Notes under the pieces: model-generated
What the model was told of the DNA's origin: nothing
Seen by the model: only the letters and a program-made list of their open reading frames with translations
Database searches by the model: none
Source of the DNA: Eubacterium sp. AM49-13BH
GTDB lineage: Bacteria > Bacillota > Clostridia > Lachnospirales > Lachnospiraceae
Assembly (NCBI RefSeq): GCF_003464165.1
Contig: NZ_QSEK01000006.1
Location: forward strand, 1 to 64,000
DNA: 64,000 bases
Direction of reading: 5' to 3'
Program-made: the position numbers and the translations under genes
Shown here: in pieces, positions 28,680 through 36,593 of the stretch
Numbering within the stretch: position 1 is the stretch's first letter
Layout: the number at the start of each line of letters is the position of its first letter

Positions 28680-28991
28680 TTATTTATTAAGTACAGTCTT
28701 GCGTACTACTCCAAGCGGATCTTTAACCATAAGTATGACAAGCCATATGATAAGTCCGAAAGCTACAACTGATAAGCCCAAAAATGCATCATTAAGCATA
28801 TCTGATGACGCCGGAGTAAAGTACTCTGCCCCCAGTTCAATATATTCAACAACTGCATCTACCATCCACATAAGTGATGCACCCCAGTACATAAGCACAA
28901 GTGTTCCAAGCTTTAACTGCGAACGCCTGTCATTAGTATACCATATAATAGTAGTTATAACCGCTGCAAATACAGCTATAAGTAATGTCAT
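28680..28991 (-). CDS. Small membrane protein, 103 residues
   Basis: Three predicted membrane spans (4-20, 28-48, 70-92). It starts behind GGAGAG two bases after the preceding gene, and lies 16 bases before the DUF975-CmpB gene. I do not recognise a named family. The tight spacing suggests it acts with its neighbours at the membrane. Confidence 0.7.
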   Translation of the reverse strand: MTLLIAVFAAVITTIIWYTNDRRSQLKLGTLVLMYWGASLMWMVDAVVEYIELGAEYFTPASSDMLNDAFLGLSVVAFGLIIWLVILMVKDPLGVVRKTVLNK

Positions 28992-28993
28992 AA

Positions 28994-29416
28994 TTATCTC
29001 TCCAATCCTTTAACTTCTGCTTCCTTAGCTGCTTTCTTCTCTACTCCGGAAGCTATTGCTACCATACCAACCCACACAGCTGTAACAACCACTGCCATGC
29101 CAACACCTGCAGTTGCCATCTCATGTAACATCTGCACAGCATCATCTGGATTACCTGCTGCTGTTAAGAATGGAAAGAATGGTGTAACCTCGCCATGCCA
29201 TACATGCTCGAATGCAAGTAAAGCTGTTCCACCCCAAAGCATATTGTTAAGCCACTTTAACTTTCTTGAAAATGGAAGCGCCTTTTCTTCCTTAACTGCT
29301 TCTACAGCACCTTCTGTCTCGCACGAACATATTTCCTTCTTCTCTTTCTTTTCAACAATCTTAGTTATCGCTGTTGTAACGATAGCTTCAGTACCTGGTA
29401 CTATAAAACATGCCAT
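28994..29416 (-). CDS. Small membrane protein, 140 residues
   Basis: The start is the ATG at 29416 (MACFIVPGTEAIVTTAITKI): an AGGAGGA site lies just before it, inside the longer open frame. A short N-terminal hydrophobic segment is followed by a charged region, then two spans around residues 70-90 and 110-130. The MACF-V-P start recurs in Lachnospiraceae hypothetical proteins as I recall it. First gene of the four-gene unit ending with the OLD nuclease. Confidence 0.72.
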   Translation of the reverse strand: MACFIVPGTEAIVTTAITKIVEKKEKKEICSCETEGAVEAVKEEKALPFSRKLKWLNNMLWGGTALLAFEHVWHGEVTPFFPFLTAAGNPDDAVQMLHEMATAGVGMAVVVTAVWVGMVAIASGVEKKAAKEAEVKGLER

Positions 29417-29608
29417 ATTAAATTCCTCCTGATTCACGATGCATTTTCATGTTCCCAAATGCACATATTTATATGTATTTTACCTATTTCACATTGAATT
29501 GTCAAACATTGTAAAATATACATTTTCATATATATTTTCTCTTTATTGCCTCTGCTAAATATGATATAGTAAAGCAGATAGGATTCACTTTAGAAAGGAG
29601 ATGTTCTT

Positions 29609-30007
29609 ATGAAGAAAAGCTTTAAAAGACTGTTAAGCTGCATATTTTTAATAACATTTTTCCTTATTGGCATGTGCCTCGACAGGGCTCGTGTGAATAT
29701 TCCTGAAGTGAACTCTTTTTCTACATCAGAAGCTAAGGTATTCGCTACACCTGAGCCTTCTGTCAGTGATACCATGCCATGTACAACTGAAATGCTCGGA
29801 CTCGTGAGGACATCAATCACTAATCTTACAGCAGACAGCAGCAATTCCCGCAATGTATTACGCATATTCCAATTCTTACTTTGTGGGCTGTGTGCAGTTA
29901 CCGGTATCAGTATCTATTTCAAACAGACAGGCGTAATGCATGACTCTGTCATATGCAGCACCACTGTCACTCTTAATTATATCCATCAGACTGACGGCAA
30001 GAAATAA
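29609..30007 (+). CDS. Unknown protein with a signal-anchor and a second membrane segment, 132 residues
   Basis: Starts behind AAAGGAG with ideal spacing. An N-terminal hydrophobic segment (residues 9-22) follows a lysine-rich start, then a threonine/serine-rich stretch, a second hydrophobic segment (86-104) and a polar tail ending in YIHQTDGKK. I do not recognise the family. It is transcribed away from the OLD-containing unit and is followed by two very small membrane proteins on the same strand. Confidence 0.65.
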   Translation: MKKSFKRLLSCIFLITFFLIGMCLDRARVNIPEVNSFSTSEAKVFATPEPSVSDTMPCTTEMLGLVRTSITNLTADSSNSRNVLRIFQFLLCGLCAVTGISIYFKQTGVMHDSVICSTTVTLNYIHQTDGKK

Positions 30008-30098
30008 CAGAATATCATTAAATCAGAACAATTTTATTAATACATCATTTGTATATATTATTAATAGTATTATACAACTATATGAAGAGGCAAAATAT

Positions 30099-30242
30099 AT
30101 GAATATTTTAATGATAATTGGTATTATTCTGGGTGGAGGTGTATCTGTTGCATCCACCGTTGGAATAACTGTAGGTATTTTCGGAACCATTGTATATAAA
30201 TTTTACAGAAAGCTTCGTTTTGGAATATCTATGTTTGACTAA
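30099..30242 (+). CDS. 47-residue membrane microprotein
   Basis: GAGG lies eight bases before the ATG. The product is one glycine-rich hydrophobic helix (MNILMIIGIILGGGVSVAS and on), then a basic tail YKFYRKLRF, the inside-positive pattern of a single- or double-span microprotein. No known family is recognised. It lies between the 132-residue gene and another small gene, ending 22 bases before the latter's start. Confidence 0.5.
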   Translation: MNILMIIGIILGGGVSVASTVGITVGIFGTIVYKFYRKLRFGISMFD

Positions 30243-30264
30243 GTTTGAAAGGATGAATAATAAT

Positions 30265-30393
30265 ATGTTAGGTAATATAACAGTCGGTATCGTCATTGTT
30301 CTTGCTGTTGCTGCCTGTGGACTTGGTGTGTGGCTTGACAGAGCCAAGTCAGACAGTCAGGACAACAGCACTGACGCACAGTCTAAGAATTAA
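30265..30393 (+). CDS. 42-residue membrane microprotein
   Basis: One N-terminal span (LGNITVGIVIVLAVAACGLG) followed by a charged, serine/aspartate-rich tail. AAAGGA lies 11 bases before the chosen ATG; the alternative ATG at 30253 is too close to that site. The layout resembles FeoB-associated small membrane proteins but the cysteine-rich tail of that family is absent, so I leave it unnamed. A terminator follows. Confidence 0.5.
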   Translation: MLGNITVGIVIVLAVAACGLGVWLDRAKSDSQDNSTDAQSKN

Positions 30394-30402
30394 ATGATAA
30401 AG

Positions 30403-30436
30403 GCGGTCACATCAGATTCTATTCTGATATGACCGC
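30403..30436. terminator. Bidirectional terminator
   Basis: GCGGTCA-C-ATCAGA pairs with TCTGAT-A-TGACCGC and is followed by TTTTCTT on the plus strand. It separates the microprotein gene from the convergent J-domain gene. Confidence 0.88.
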
Positions 30437-30450
30437 TTTTCTTACCACTT

Positions 30451-31446
30451 TTACTTGCTTTCATGGTAGCTGTTAAGCAAATCTTCAATTCTCATATTAA
30501 TATTTTCAGGAAATGTTGCATCATTTCCGATTTTAACCCACAAATCAATGTTCTTATATTTCTTCTCTCCCATTGTATTATGTCTGTCCTGCTTCGAAGA
30601 TACTTCTATCTTTACCATTGCACGCTTCTGCTCAAGTATCGGAATAAGCACATAATATAATCTGTCATCTTTAAATGATATGTATCCCGCTTCTTTTCCC
30701 GAACGAGTCATTAAATACAGTCTATGCTTTTTTATTCCTGCCGGAAACAGCTTCATTCCAGCTTTGATAAATCCAGATTCAGGTGACATTTCAAGCATTG
30801 CTCCGACATAAAATACATTTGCAACATCATCAATTGATGTAAGAATATTTCCCAATGTATCTGATGTTGCAGTAAACTGCTGTGCTAACAGATATGCAAG
30901 TTCTGCCTGATATATGATTTTGTATTCTGAATCATGCACTCTTCCTGTTTCTTCATCAATTCTGTTAAGAAGTTCCTCACTACATTCATATATACTGCGC
31001 AGAAACAACTTAAAATTCTCATCTGGCATCCACATATATCTGCCTCGTGCAACCTTAAATCTTCCAATGTTGTTGCCATTGTAATCTTCAGCATAATGAT
31101 ACACATTGCGTTGGCAAAAGGCATGTTCATTCTCTGGAGCTGTAAAATCATATTCTTCATTTTCCTGATCAGTGCCATAATATTTCTCATCATATTCGGA
31201 ATATTTATAATCATATTTATAGTTACTCTTCAATGATTCCTGCCCAGTCTGATTGAAAAGGACAGTATATGCTTCATTAATTTCATATGCACTGTATCTA
31301 TATACATTTTCTTTGTTTGATTTATCTCTGTTTAGCACAGCATCCGGATGCACCATATGCATAAGCCGTCTGTACCGCTTCTTCAATTCCATCTTAGTAA
31401 TATCTGATCTGACATCAAATATTTTATATGCCTGCTGAACCGTCAT
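30451..31446 (-). CDS. J-domain (DnaJ-like) protein with unknown C-terminal part
   Basis: The 331 residues begin with a J domain (1-65) carrying the HPD motif in MHMVHPDAVLNRD, which stimulates an Hsp70 ATPase. No Gly/Phe or zinc-finger region follows, so it is not canonical DnaJ but a class III type co-chaperone. The C-terminal 250 residues, with a YNGNNIGRFKVARGRYMWMP segment, are not recognised. It is a single gene, divergent from the GntR operon. Confidence 0.8.
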   Translation of the reverse strand: MTVQQAYKIFDVRSDITKMELKKRYRRLMHMVHPDAVLNRDKSNKENVYRYSAYEINEAYTVLFNQTGQESLKSNYKYDYKYSEYDEKYYGTDQENEEYDFTAPENEHAFCQRNVYHYAEDYNGNNIGRFKVARGRYMWMPDENFKLFLRSIYECSEELLNRIDEETGRVHDSEYKIIYQAELAYLLAQQFTATSDTLGNILTSIDDVANVFYVGAMLEMSPESGFIKAGMKLFPAGIKKHRLYLMTRSGKEAGYISFKDDRLYYVLIPILEQKRAMVKIEVSSKQDRHNTMGEKKYKNIDLWVKIGNDATFPENINMRIEDLLNSYHESK

Positions 31447-31524
31447 AAATACTGTATTCCTTCTACATTTTTTCTAAGTTATCATACACCATTTTTAAAA
31501 ATTTTACTATTTTTATTATTTCTG

Positions 31525-31566
31525 TTGACAGTTATATTGTTATAGTGTACTATTGTGCTAGTGCAC
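31525..31566 (+). promoter_or_regulatory. Promoter and operator candidate of the GntR-ABC operon
   Basis: TTGACA (31525-31530) and TACTAT (31548-31553) are 17 bases apart. AGTGTAC (31544-31550) and AGTGCAC (31560-31566) are near-identical repeats that overlap the -10 box, as expected for autorepression by a YtrA-type GntR protein. Confidence 0.65.
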
Positions 31567-31610
31567 AAGTACGCGTCATGTGTACATTACCTATTACAGG
31601 AGGAGGGATT

Positions 31611-31964
31611 ATGGACTATAAGGCTAATATACCAATTTATCTTCAGGTAATCGATGATATTAAAAAAAGAATTCTTACCGGTGAGATTAAGCTTGGCGAC
31701 AAGCTTCCATCAACCAGGGAACTTGCCGTACAGTACACGGTCAATCCTAACACTGCTGCAAGAATATACAATGAACTTGAACAGTGTGGTCTGTGCTATA
31801 CCAAAAGAGGTCTTGGCACATTTGTATCAGAGGATGTGCATCTGATTGATACATTAAAGGCAGAACTTTCCAGTGAAATGATTGAGACTTTCGTTTCCGG
31901 AATGACAAGCCTTGGTTTTTCTAAAGATGAGATTATTAATCTCATTAAGAATTATCACGAATAA
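31611..31964 (+). CDS. GntR-family regulator, YtrA subfamily
   Basis: The start at 31611 follows GGAGGAGGGATT; the longer frame upstream has no site. The 117 residues hold the typical winged helix (IPIYLQVIDDIKKRILTGEI, LPSTRELAVQYTVNPNTAAR) and a short C-terminal helical tail, the mark of the YtrA group. These proteins repress their own ABC-transporter operons, which fits the two genes that follow. Confidence 0.92.
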   Translation: MDYKANIPIYLQVIDDIKKRILTGEIKLGDKLPSTRELAVQYTVNPNTAARIYNELEQCGLCYTKRGLGTFVSEDVHLIDTLKAELSSEMIETFVSGMTSLGFSKDEIINLIKNYHE

Positions 31965-31983
31965 AACATGGAGGGATTTAATT

Positions 31984-32672
31984 ATGCTGCAATGTAAAAA
32001 TGTTACTAAAAAGTATATGAAGATGACTGCCGTTAATGGTGTTTCCATCGACTTCATGCCTGGCAGAATATACGCTCTGCTCGGCTCTAACGGAAGCGGT
32101 AAAACAACTTTAATGAAGATGATAGCAGGTCTGGTAAAACCCACTTCCGGGGACATCACTCTTTCAGGTGTTCCAATAGGAGTAGAAACTAAGAAACACA
32201 TAGCTTATATGCCTACTGAAAGTTATTTTTATAACTATATGAGCTGTTCTGATATTGGAAAATATTATGCTGATTTCTTTGAGGATTTCTCACTTGACCA
32301 GTACTACAACTATCTTAATGAGATGAAGCTTACGCCTGACATGAAAGCCAGCAAGATGTCATCAGGAATGATGGCTAAACTTAAACTTGCTGTTAATCTT
32401 TCAAGAAATGCATCTGTTATTATGCTTGATGAACCACTTAATGGTGTTGATATCGTTGCAAGAGAGCAGGTTATCAATGCGGTAATCAGCAAGGCTTCAC
32501 CTGATAAAACTATCATAATGTCAAGCCACCTTGTTGATGAGCTTGAGCTGTTATTGACTACGCAGTATTTATTAAAGACGGAGTAGTTGTTTCACAGGGA
32601 GATGCTGAGAATTTACGAACAGCTTCGGGCATGTCAATCGTTGACCAGTACAAACGCATTTATGCATATTAA
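31984..32672 (+). pseudogene. ABC transporter ATPase, frameshifted near the C-terminus
   Basis: GGAGGG precedes the ATG at 31984. Walker A GSNGSGKTT, signature SSGMMAKL and Walker B VIMLDEPLNGVD are present. At 32547 the frame breaks (GAGCTG for GAGGCTG) and stops early; with one G restored it continues as EAVIDYAVFIKDGVVVSQGD and ends at TAA 32670-32672, giving about 229 residues. It pairs with the permease 15 bases downstream. The YtrA-regulated context suggests export of peptide antibiotics or lipids, not shown directly. Confidence 0.9.
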
Positions 32673-32687
32673 AAGGGGGAATCTTCA

Positions 32688-33452
32688 ATGTTAAAATTAA
32701 CAAAATACGAATTGAGAAAGAATCTTCTCAGTATAGGAATCGTGGCAGGTATTATCTGTGTACTTCAGGCTCTGTTTATGTTTTTCTGCCTGACTGAAAA
32801 TCTTAACTATACAAGCCTTTTCGGAGGACTTTTAATAATAGCTGCCTCTGTAAGTTATTTTATTGTATTTATATTTGGAGTTGTAACATATTATAGAGAA
32901 CTTTCAAGCAAAAGCAGTTACCTGATATTCATGACACCTAATTCATCTCTTAGCATAATTACATCAAAGCTGCTCTATACACTGATTATTGGAATAGGAA
33001 TTTCAGCAATATTCATCGGCTTTGGAGTTCTTGATATATTCATGATGGCTGGTGTCTTTGGTGACCTGGCTGACACACTCAAGAATTTCTCAGAAATGTT
33101 AAAGATTATGGGTATTGATGTTGTCAACATAATTATTAATATTGTAGCTGGAATAATATCATTCCTTATAGCTTTCTTCTTCCTTATATCACTTGCATAC
33201 TTTGCCATAACACTATCTTCAACTGCCTTGCAGAACAAGAAGATTAAAGGATTGATATCAGTTGTATTATTCTGTGTCCTTGCATATGCAACAATTAAGA
33301 TTTCTTCTTTGTTGCCTGAACTTTATAAGAATCCAGACAGCTTATCCCAGGCATTAATGTCAAGCCTTCCAGCTACCATATTCCAGTTATTAATGGTGGT
33401 TGCATGCACATTCGGAAGTGCCGTACTTCTTGATAAGAAGGTAAGTCTGTAA
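32688..33452 (+). CDS. ABC transporter permease of the GntR operon
   Basis: A 254-residue membrane protein with six predicted spans, behind AAAAGGGGGA. The N-terminus MLKLTKYELRKNLLSIGI is typical of ABC-2-like permeases. It forms the membrane part of the exporter with the ATPase just upstream and is followed by a strong terminator. Confidence 0.87.
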   Translation: MLKLTKYELRKNLLSIGIVAGIICVLQALFMFFCLTENLNYTSLFGGLLIIAASVSYFIVFIFGVVTYYRELSSKSSYLIFMTPNSSLSIITSKLLYTLIIGIGISAIFIGFGVLDIFMMAGVFGDLADTLKNFSEMLKIMGIDVVNIIINIVAGIISFLIAFFFLISLAYFAITLSSTALQNKKIKGLISVVLFCVLAYATIKISSLLPELYKNPDSLSQALMSSLPATIFQLLMVVACTFGSAVLLDKKVSL

Positions 33453-33470
33453 TTCGTATTCTCACGGGAT

Positions 33471-33538
33471 GGGATGCCGGCAAAACCTACTAAAAGCTTC
33501 ACAGGATTTAATCTGGTAGGTTTTCCGCCTGTAATCCC
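33471..33538. terminator. Bidirectional terminator between convergent operons
   Basis: AAAACCTAC (33482-33490) pairs with GTAGGTTTT (33516-33524), inside a longer GGGAT..ATCCC pairing (33471-33475 with 33534-33538). It separates the GntR-ABC operon from the YczE/YitT gene. Confidence 0.85.
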
Positions 33539-33548
33539 AGTCTTTTAC

Positions 33549-34265
33549 TTACTCTTCCACATAATCAAAAGCAACAGCTTTCATGCGCTCCTTGAACAGC
33601 TTGTTAAACACTGCAATTACACGACCAACGCCAATCATCGAAAAAATTGTTCCAAGTCCAAGTCCAAGAAGTATATGTCCGGTAAAGAATCCTATTAAAA
33701 ATGTTGTGCAGACATTGAATATATCAAAACAATTCTTGCAGAAGCCCACACCCTTGCCGGTTCTGCCTTTAAGCCTTGTAGTATCACTTATTGCCTGTAC
33801 AATTCCATCTCCAGGATTAGGTATAATTCTCATATTCAGTGACATTGCTGCTCCTATTCCTGTCAATAATACAGCAAACAGCAATACTACAATCTGTAAT
33901 ACAATGTTGTTATGTACAGATGGAATAAGTGCTGAGAACACATTCAAGAAGCGTGTAAATACTATACTTACCAGTATCTGTAAGGCATCTCTTATAATAT
34001 ACATTCCAAGATACTTAGCTTCTTTTCTGTCTGTAAGATACCACACAGTATGCATTATCATCTCAATTAAAACAAAGATAAAATATACAATCATCGTCAT
34101 ATTAGCGAAGTTAAATCCTATGATATGAGATATCGAATATGGCACTGAAATTATTGGTGAAACTCCAAGATTAGCTTTCGTATTAAGCATAATTCCAAGT
34201 GCAAGTATCAGTAATCCCAGAAGATAAAACTCCCATCTGATAATTAGTTTATTTCTGCTCTTCAT
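33549..34265 (-). CDS. YczE/YyaS/YitT-family membrane protein
   Basis: The 238-residue protein has five to six spans and the family marks LGIMLNTKANLGVSPI near the N-terminus and IPNPGDGIVQAISD in the middle. The function of the family is not settled. Its start overlaps the MarR gene end by 17 bases, so it is the last gene of the exporter operon. Confidence 0.85.
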   Translation of the reverse strand: MKSRNKLIIRWEFYLLGLLILALGIMLNTKANLGVSPIISVPYSISHIIGFNFANMTMIVYFIFVLIEMIMHTVWYLTDRKEAKYLGMYIIRDALQILVSIVFTRFLNVFSALIPSVHNNIVLQIVVLLFAVLLTGIGAAMSLNMRIIPNPGDGIVQAISDTTRLKGRTGKGVGFCKNCFDIFNVCTTFLIGFFTGHILLGLGLGTIFSMIGVGRVIAVFNKLFKERMKAVAFDYVEE

Positions 34266-34695
34266 TGTTAATTGCCTCCCAGAGATTATTCTCTACTTTA
34301 TCTGTCATGGAAGATAACATCTTAATCTCTTCTTCGCTGAATCCTTTAAATATTACATCATCAACCTTATTGAATATTTTAATAACTTCATCGGCCTTTT
34401 CATGTCCGCAGTCTGTGAGAAGCACATTCCATGAACGCCTGCTTGCCGGATTATTTTCTCTCTTTAACAGACCATCCTTTTCCATTCTGTCTAATGTTCG
34501 TGACATTGTGGTCACATCCATAAGACAAGCATCCGCCAGCTCTTTCTGGTTCATAGTTCCATGTTCTCTTAATTCCTTAAGAATTCTTGGCTGTCCCTGT
34601 CCAACCGTAAGGCCAAGTTCAATAAAAAATGGCCTTATCAGCCGTCTTCGAAGCATTTCAATATCAAAGAACACATTTTTAATTTCATTATCCAT
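34249..34695 (-). CDS. MarR-family transcriptional regulator
   Basis: The start at 34695 follows AGAGGGGA. The 148 residues show a MarR winged helix: LKELREHGTMNQKELADACL, then TTMSRTLDRMEKDGLLKRE and the wing NPASRRSWNVLLTDCG. It lies downstream of the two exporter genes in the same operon, and the TTGCATATGCAA palindrome at the operon promoter is its likely binding site. MarR repressors of drug exporters usually let go when a toxic ligand binds. Confidence 0.92.
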   Translation of the reverse strand: MDNEIKNVFFDIEMLRRRLIRPFFIELGLTVGQGQPRILKELREHGTMNQKELADACLMDVTTMSRTLDRMEKDGLLKRENNPASRRSWNVLLTDCGHEKADEVIKIFNKVDDVIFKGFSEEEIKMLSSMTDKVENNLWEAINNEEQK

Positions 34696-34745
34696 AATTA
34701 CATTTCCCCTCTTATGCACTGATTTCATGCGGTATACGACACTGT

Positions 34746-36593
34746 CTAATCAAGCTCAAACTGTCCTGTATACAGCTGATAATATCTGCCCTTCTGCTCA
34801 AGCAGTTCGTCGTGGCTGCCACGCTCAATTACCTCGCCCTTTTCAAGCACCATTATAGCATTAGAATTTCTTACTGTCGAAAGTCTGTGAGCGATAACAA
34901 ATACTGTTCTTCCCTCCATTATTGCGTCCATGCCATTCTCAATAAGCCGCTCAGTTCGTGTATCAATCGAGCTTGTCGCCTCATCTAGAATAAGCACCGG
35001 CGGCTTGGCAATCGCTGCTCTCGCGATAGCAAGAAGCTGTCTCTGTCCCTGTGACAGATTGCCGCCATCAGCCGTAAGCATTGTGTCATACCCCCGCGGA
35101 AGTCTTGTTATAAATGAATCAGCATTAGCAATCTTAGCTACCTCCCTGATTTCCTCGTCAGTTGCATCAAGCTTTCCATATCTTATATTATCCGCAATAG
35201 TTCCTGTGAACAAATGTGTATCCTGAATTACCATTGCAAGTGAACGCCTCAGGTCGTCTTTCTTAATATTCATTACATCAATACCGTCATAAGTAATCGT
35301 ACCTGACTGGATATCGTAAAATCTGTTTATAAGATTAACAATAGTAGTCTTTCCCGCTCCTGTCGAACCAACAAATGCTATCTTCTGTCCTGGCTTTGCA
35401 AACAACGAAATCTTGTTAAGTACCCTCTTTTCAGGCACATATCCGAACACAACATCATTAAATCTTACATCGCCCTTAAGCTCAATAAGCTCCCCTGCCG
35501 GCAGCTTCCATGCAAAAAATCCTGTCTTATCAGAAGTTTCTGTAAGGGTATTATCCGCATTTTTAATGACATTACACAAAGTTACTTTCCCTTCGTCAGG
35601 CTCCTCTGCCTCATCCATCATGTCAAATATTCTCTCAGCTCCCGAAAGCGCTGAAAGTATAAAATTAACCTGCTGTGTGAACTGGTTTAATGGCATGGCA
35701 CTCTGTCTTACATACACAAGATATGCAGATATGCTGCCAAGGTCCATGATTCCTTTTATTACAAATATGCCTCCAACGCAGGCAGAAAGTGCATAATTGA
35801 AATATGACAGACTTACAATTACCGGGATAAGCATGCCCGAATATGCAAGTGCGTTAGTCGATTCCTTTCTGAAATTCTCATTCATCTCACAGAATTTTTC
35901 AAAATTCTTCTGCTCATGGTTAAATACCTTTTCAACCTTCTGACCTGCCATCATTTCCTGAACAAAACCGTTGATATTGCCAAGCTCCTTCTGCTGTCTG
36001 TGGTAATATTTCTTGCTTCTTTTGCCGTTATATTTAATAAATATGAACATAAGAATAAGAAAAACAACAACAATCATTGTCAGTCTCACACTCAAAACCA
36101 TCATCATAGTTATAGTTCCAAAAAGGGTAAGAAAGCTCTGGATTACCATCGCAAAACTATTGTTCATTGCTTCCTGAACCGTGTCAACATCATTAGTGAA
36201 ATGACTCATAATCTCACCATGAGTATTATTATCAAAATATTTTAACGGAAGCTTCTGTGTATGCTTAAACAGATCCATTCGAATCTCACTTACTACCTTC
36301 TGGGAAGTATGCACCATAAGCCTGTTGTAGCCAAGCGTTGACAGTGCACCACACGCATACATAACACCCATTCCGCACACAGCTATGATAAGTCCCCTCA
36401 TATTGCCCGGCACGATAAAATTATTCACCACTGGCTTTATTAAAAATGTTCCCATAATTCCTGCACCTGCGCTTATAAATACAAGCACTGCCACAAGCAG
36501 GAAAGCCCATTTGTAGTGACCAAGGTATGAGAGAAGATGCTTAACAGTCTTCTTAGTGTCCTTTGGCCTTTTATATCCAACATACTTAGCCAT
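34746..36593 (-). CDS. ABC exporter subunit (consensus ATP site)
   Basis: A 615-residue half-transporter: six-span exporter domain (20-330) and ATPase domain (360-615) with Walker A GSTGAGKTT, signature LSQGQRQL, Walker B LILDEATSSID (catalytic Glu present) and the switch histidine in VIAHRLS. Start and previous stop overlap (TAATG). With the preceding gene it forms a heterodimer of the multidrug or lipid export type. Confidence 0.93.
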   Translation of the reverse strand: MAKYVGYKRPKDTKKTVKHLLSYLGHYKWAFLLVAVLVFISAGAGIMGTFLIKPVVNNFIVPGNMRGLIIAVCGMGVMYACGALSTLGYNRLMVHTSQKVVSEIRMDLFKHTQKLPLKYFDNNTHGEIMSHFTNDVDTVQEAMNNSFAMVIQSFLTLFGTITMMMVLSVRLTMIVVVFLILMFIFIKYNGKRSKKYYHRQQKELGNINGFVQEMMAGQKVEKVFNHEQKNFEKFCEMNENFRKESTNALAYSGMLIPVIVSLSYFNYALSACVGGIFVIKGIMDLGSISAYLVYVRQSAMPLNQFTQQVNFILSALSGAERIFDMMDEAEEPDEGKVTLCNVIKNADNTLTETSDKTGFFAWKLPAGELIELKGDVRFNDVVFGYVPEKRVLNKISLFAKPGQKIAFVGSTGAGKTTIVNLINRFYDIQSGTITYDGIDVMNIKKDDLRRSLAMVIQDTHLFTGTIADNIRYGKLDATDEEIREVAKIANADSFITRLPRGYDTMLTADGGNLSQGQRQLLAIARAAIAKPPVLILDEATSSIDTRTERLIENGMDAIMEGRTVFVIAHRLSTVRNSNAIMVLEKGEVIERGSHDELLEQKGRYYQLYTGQFELD

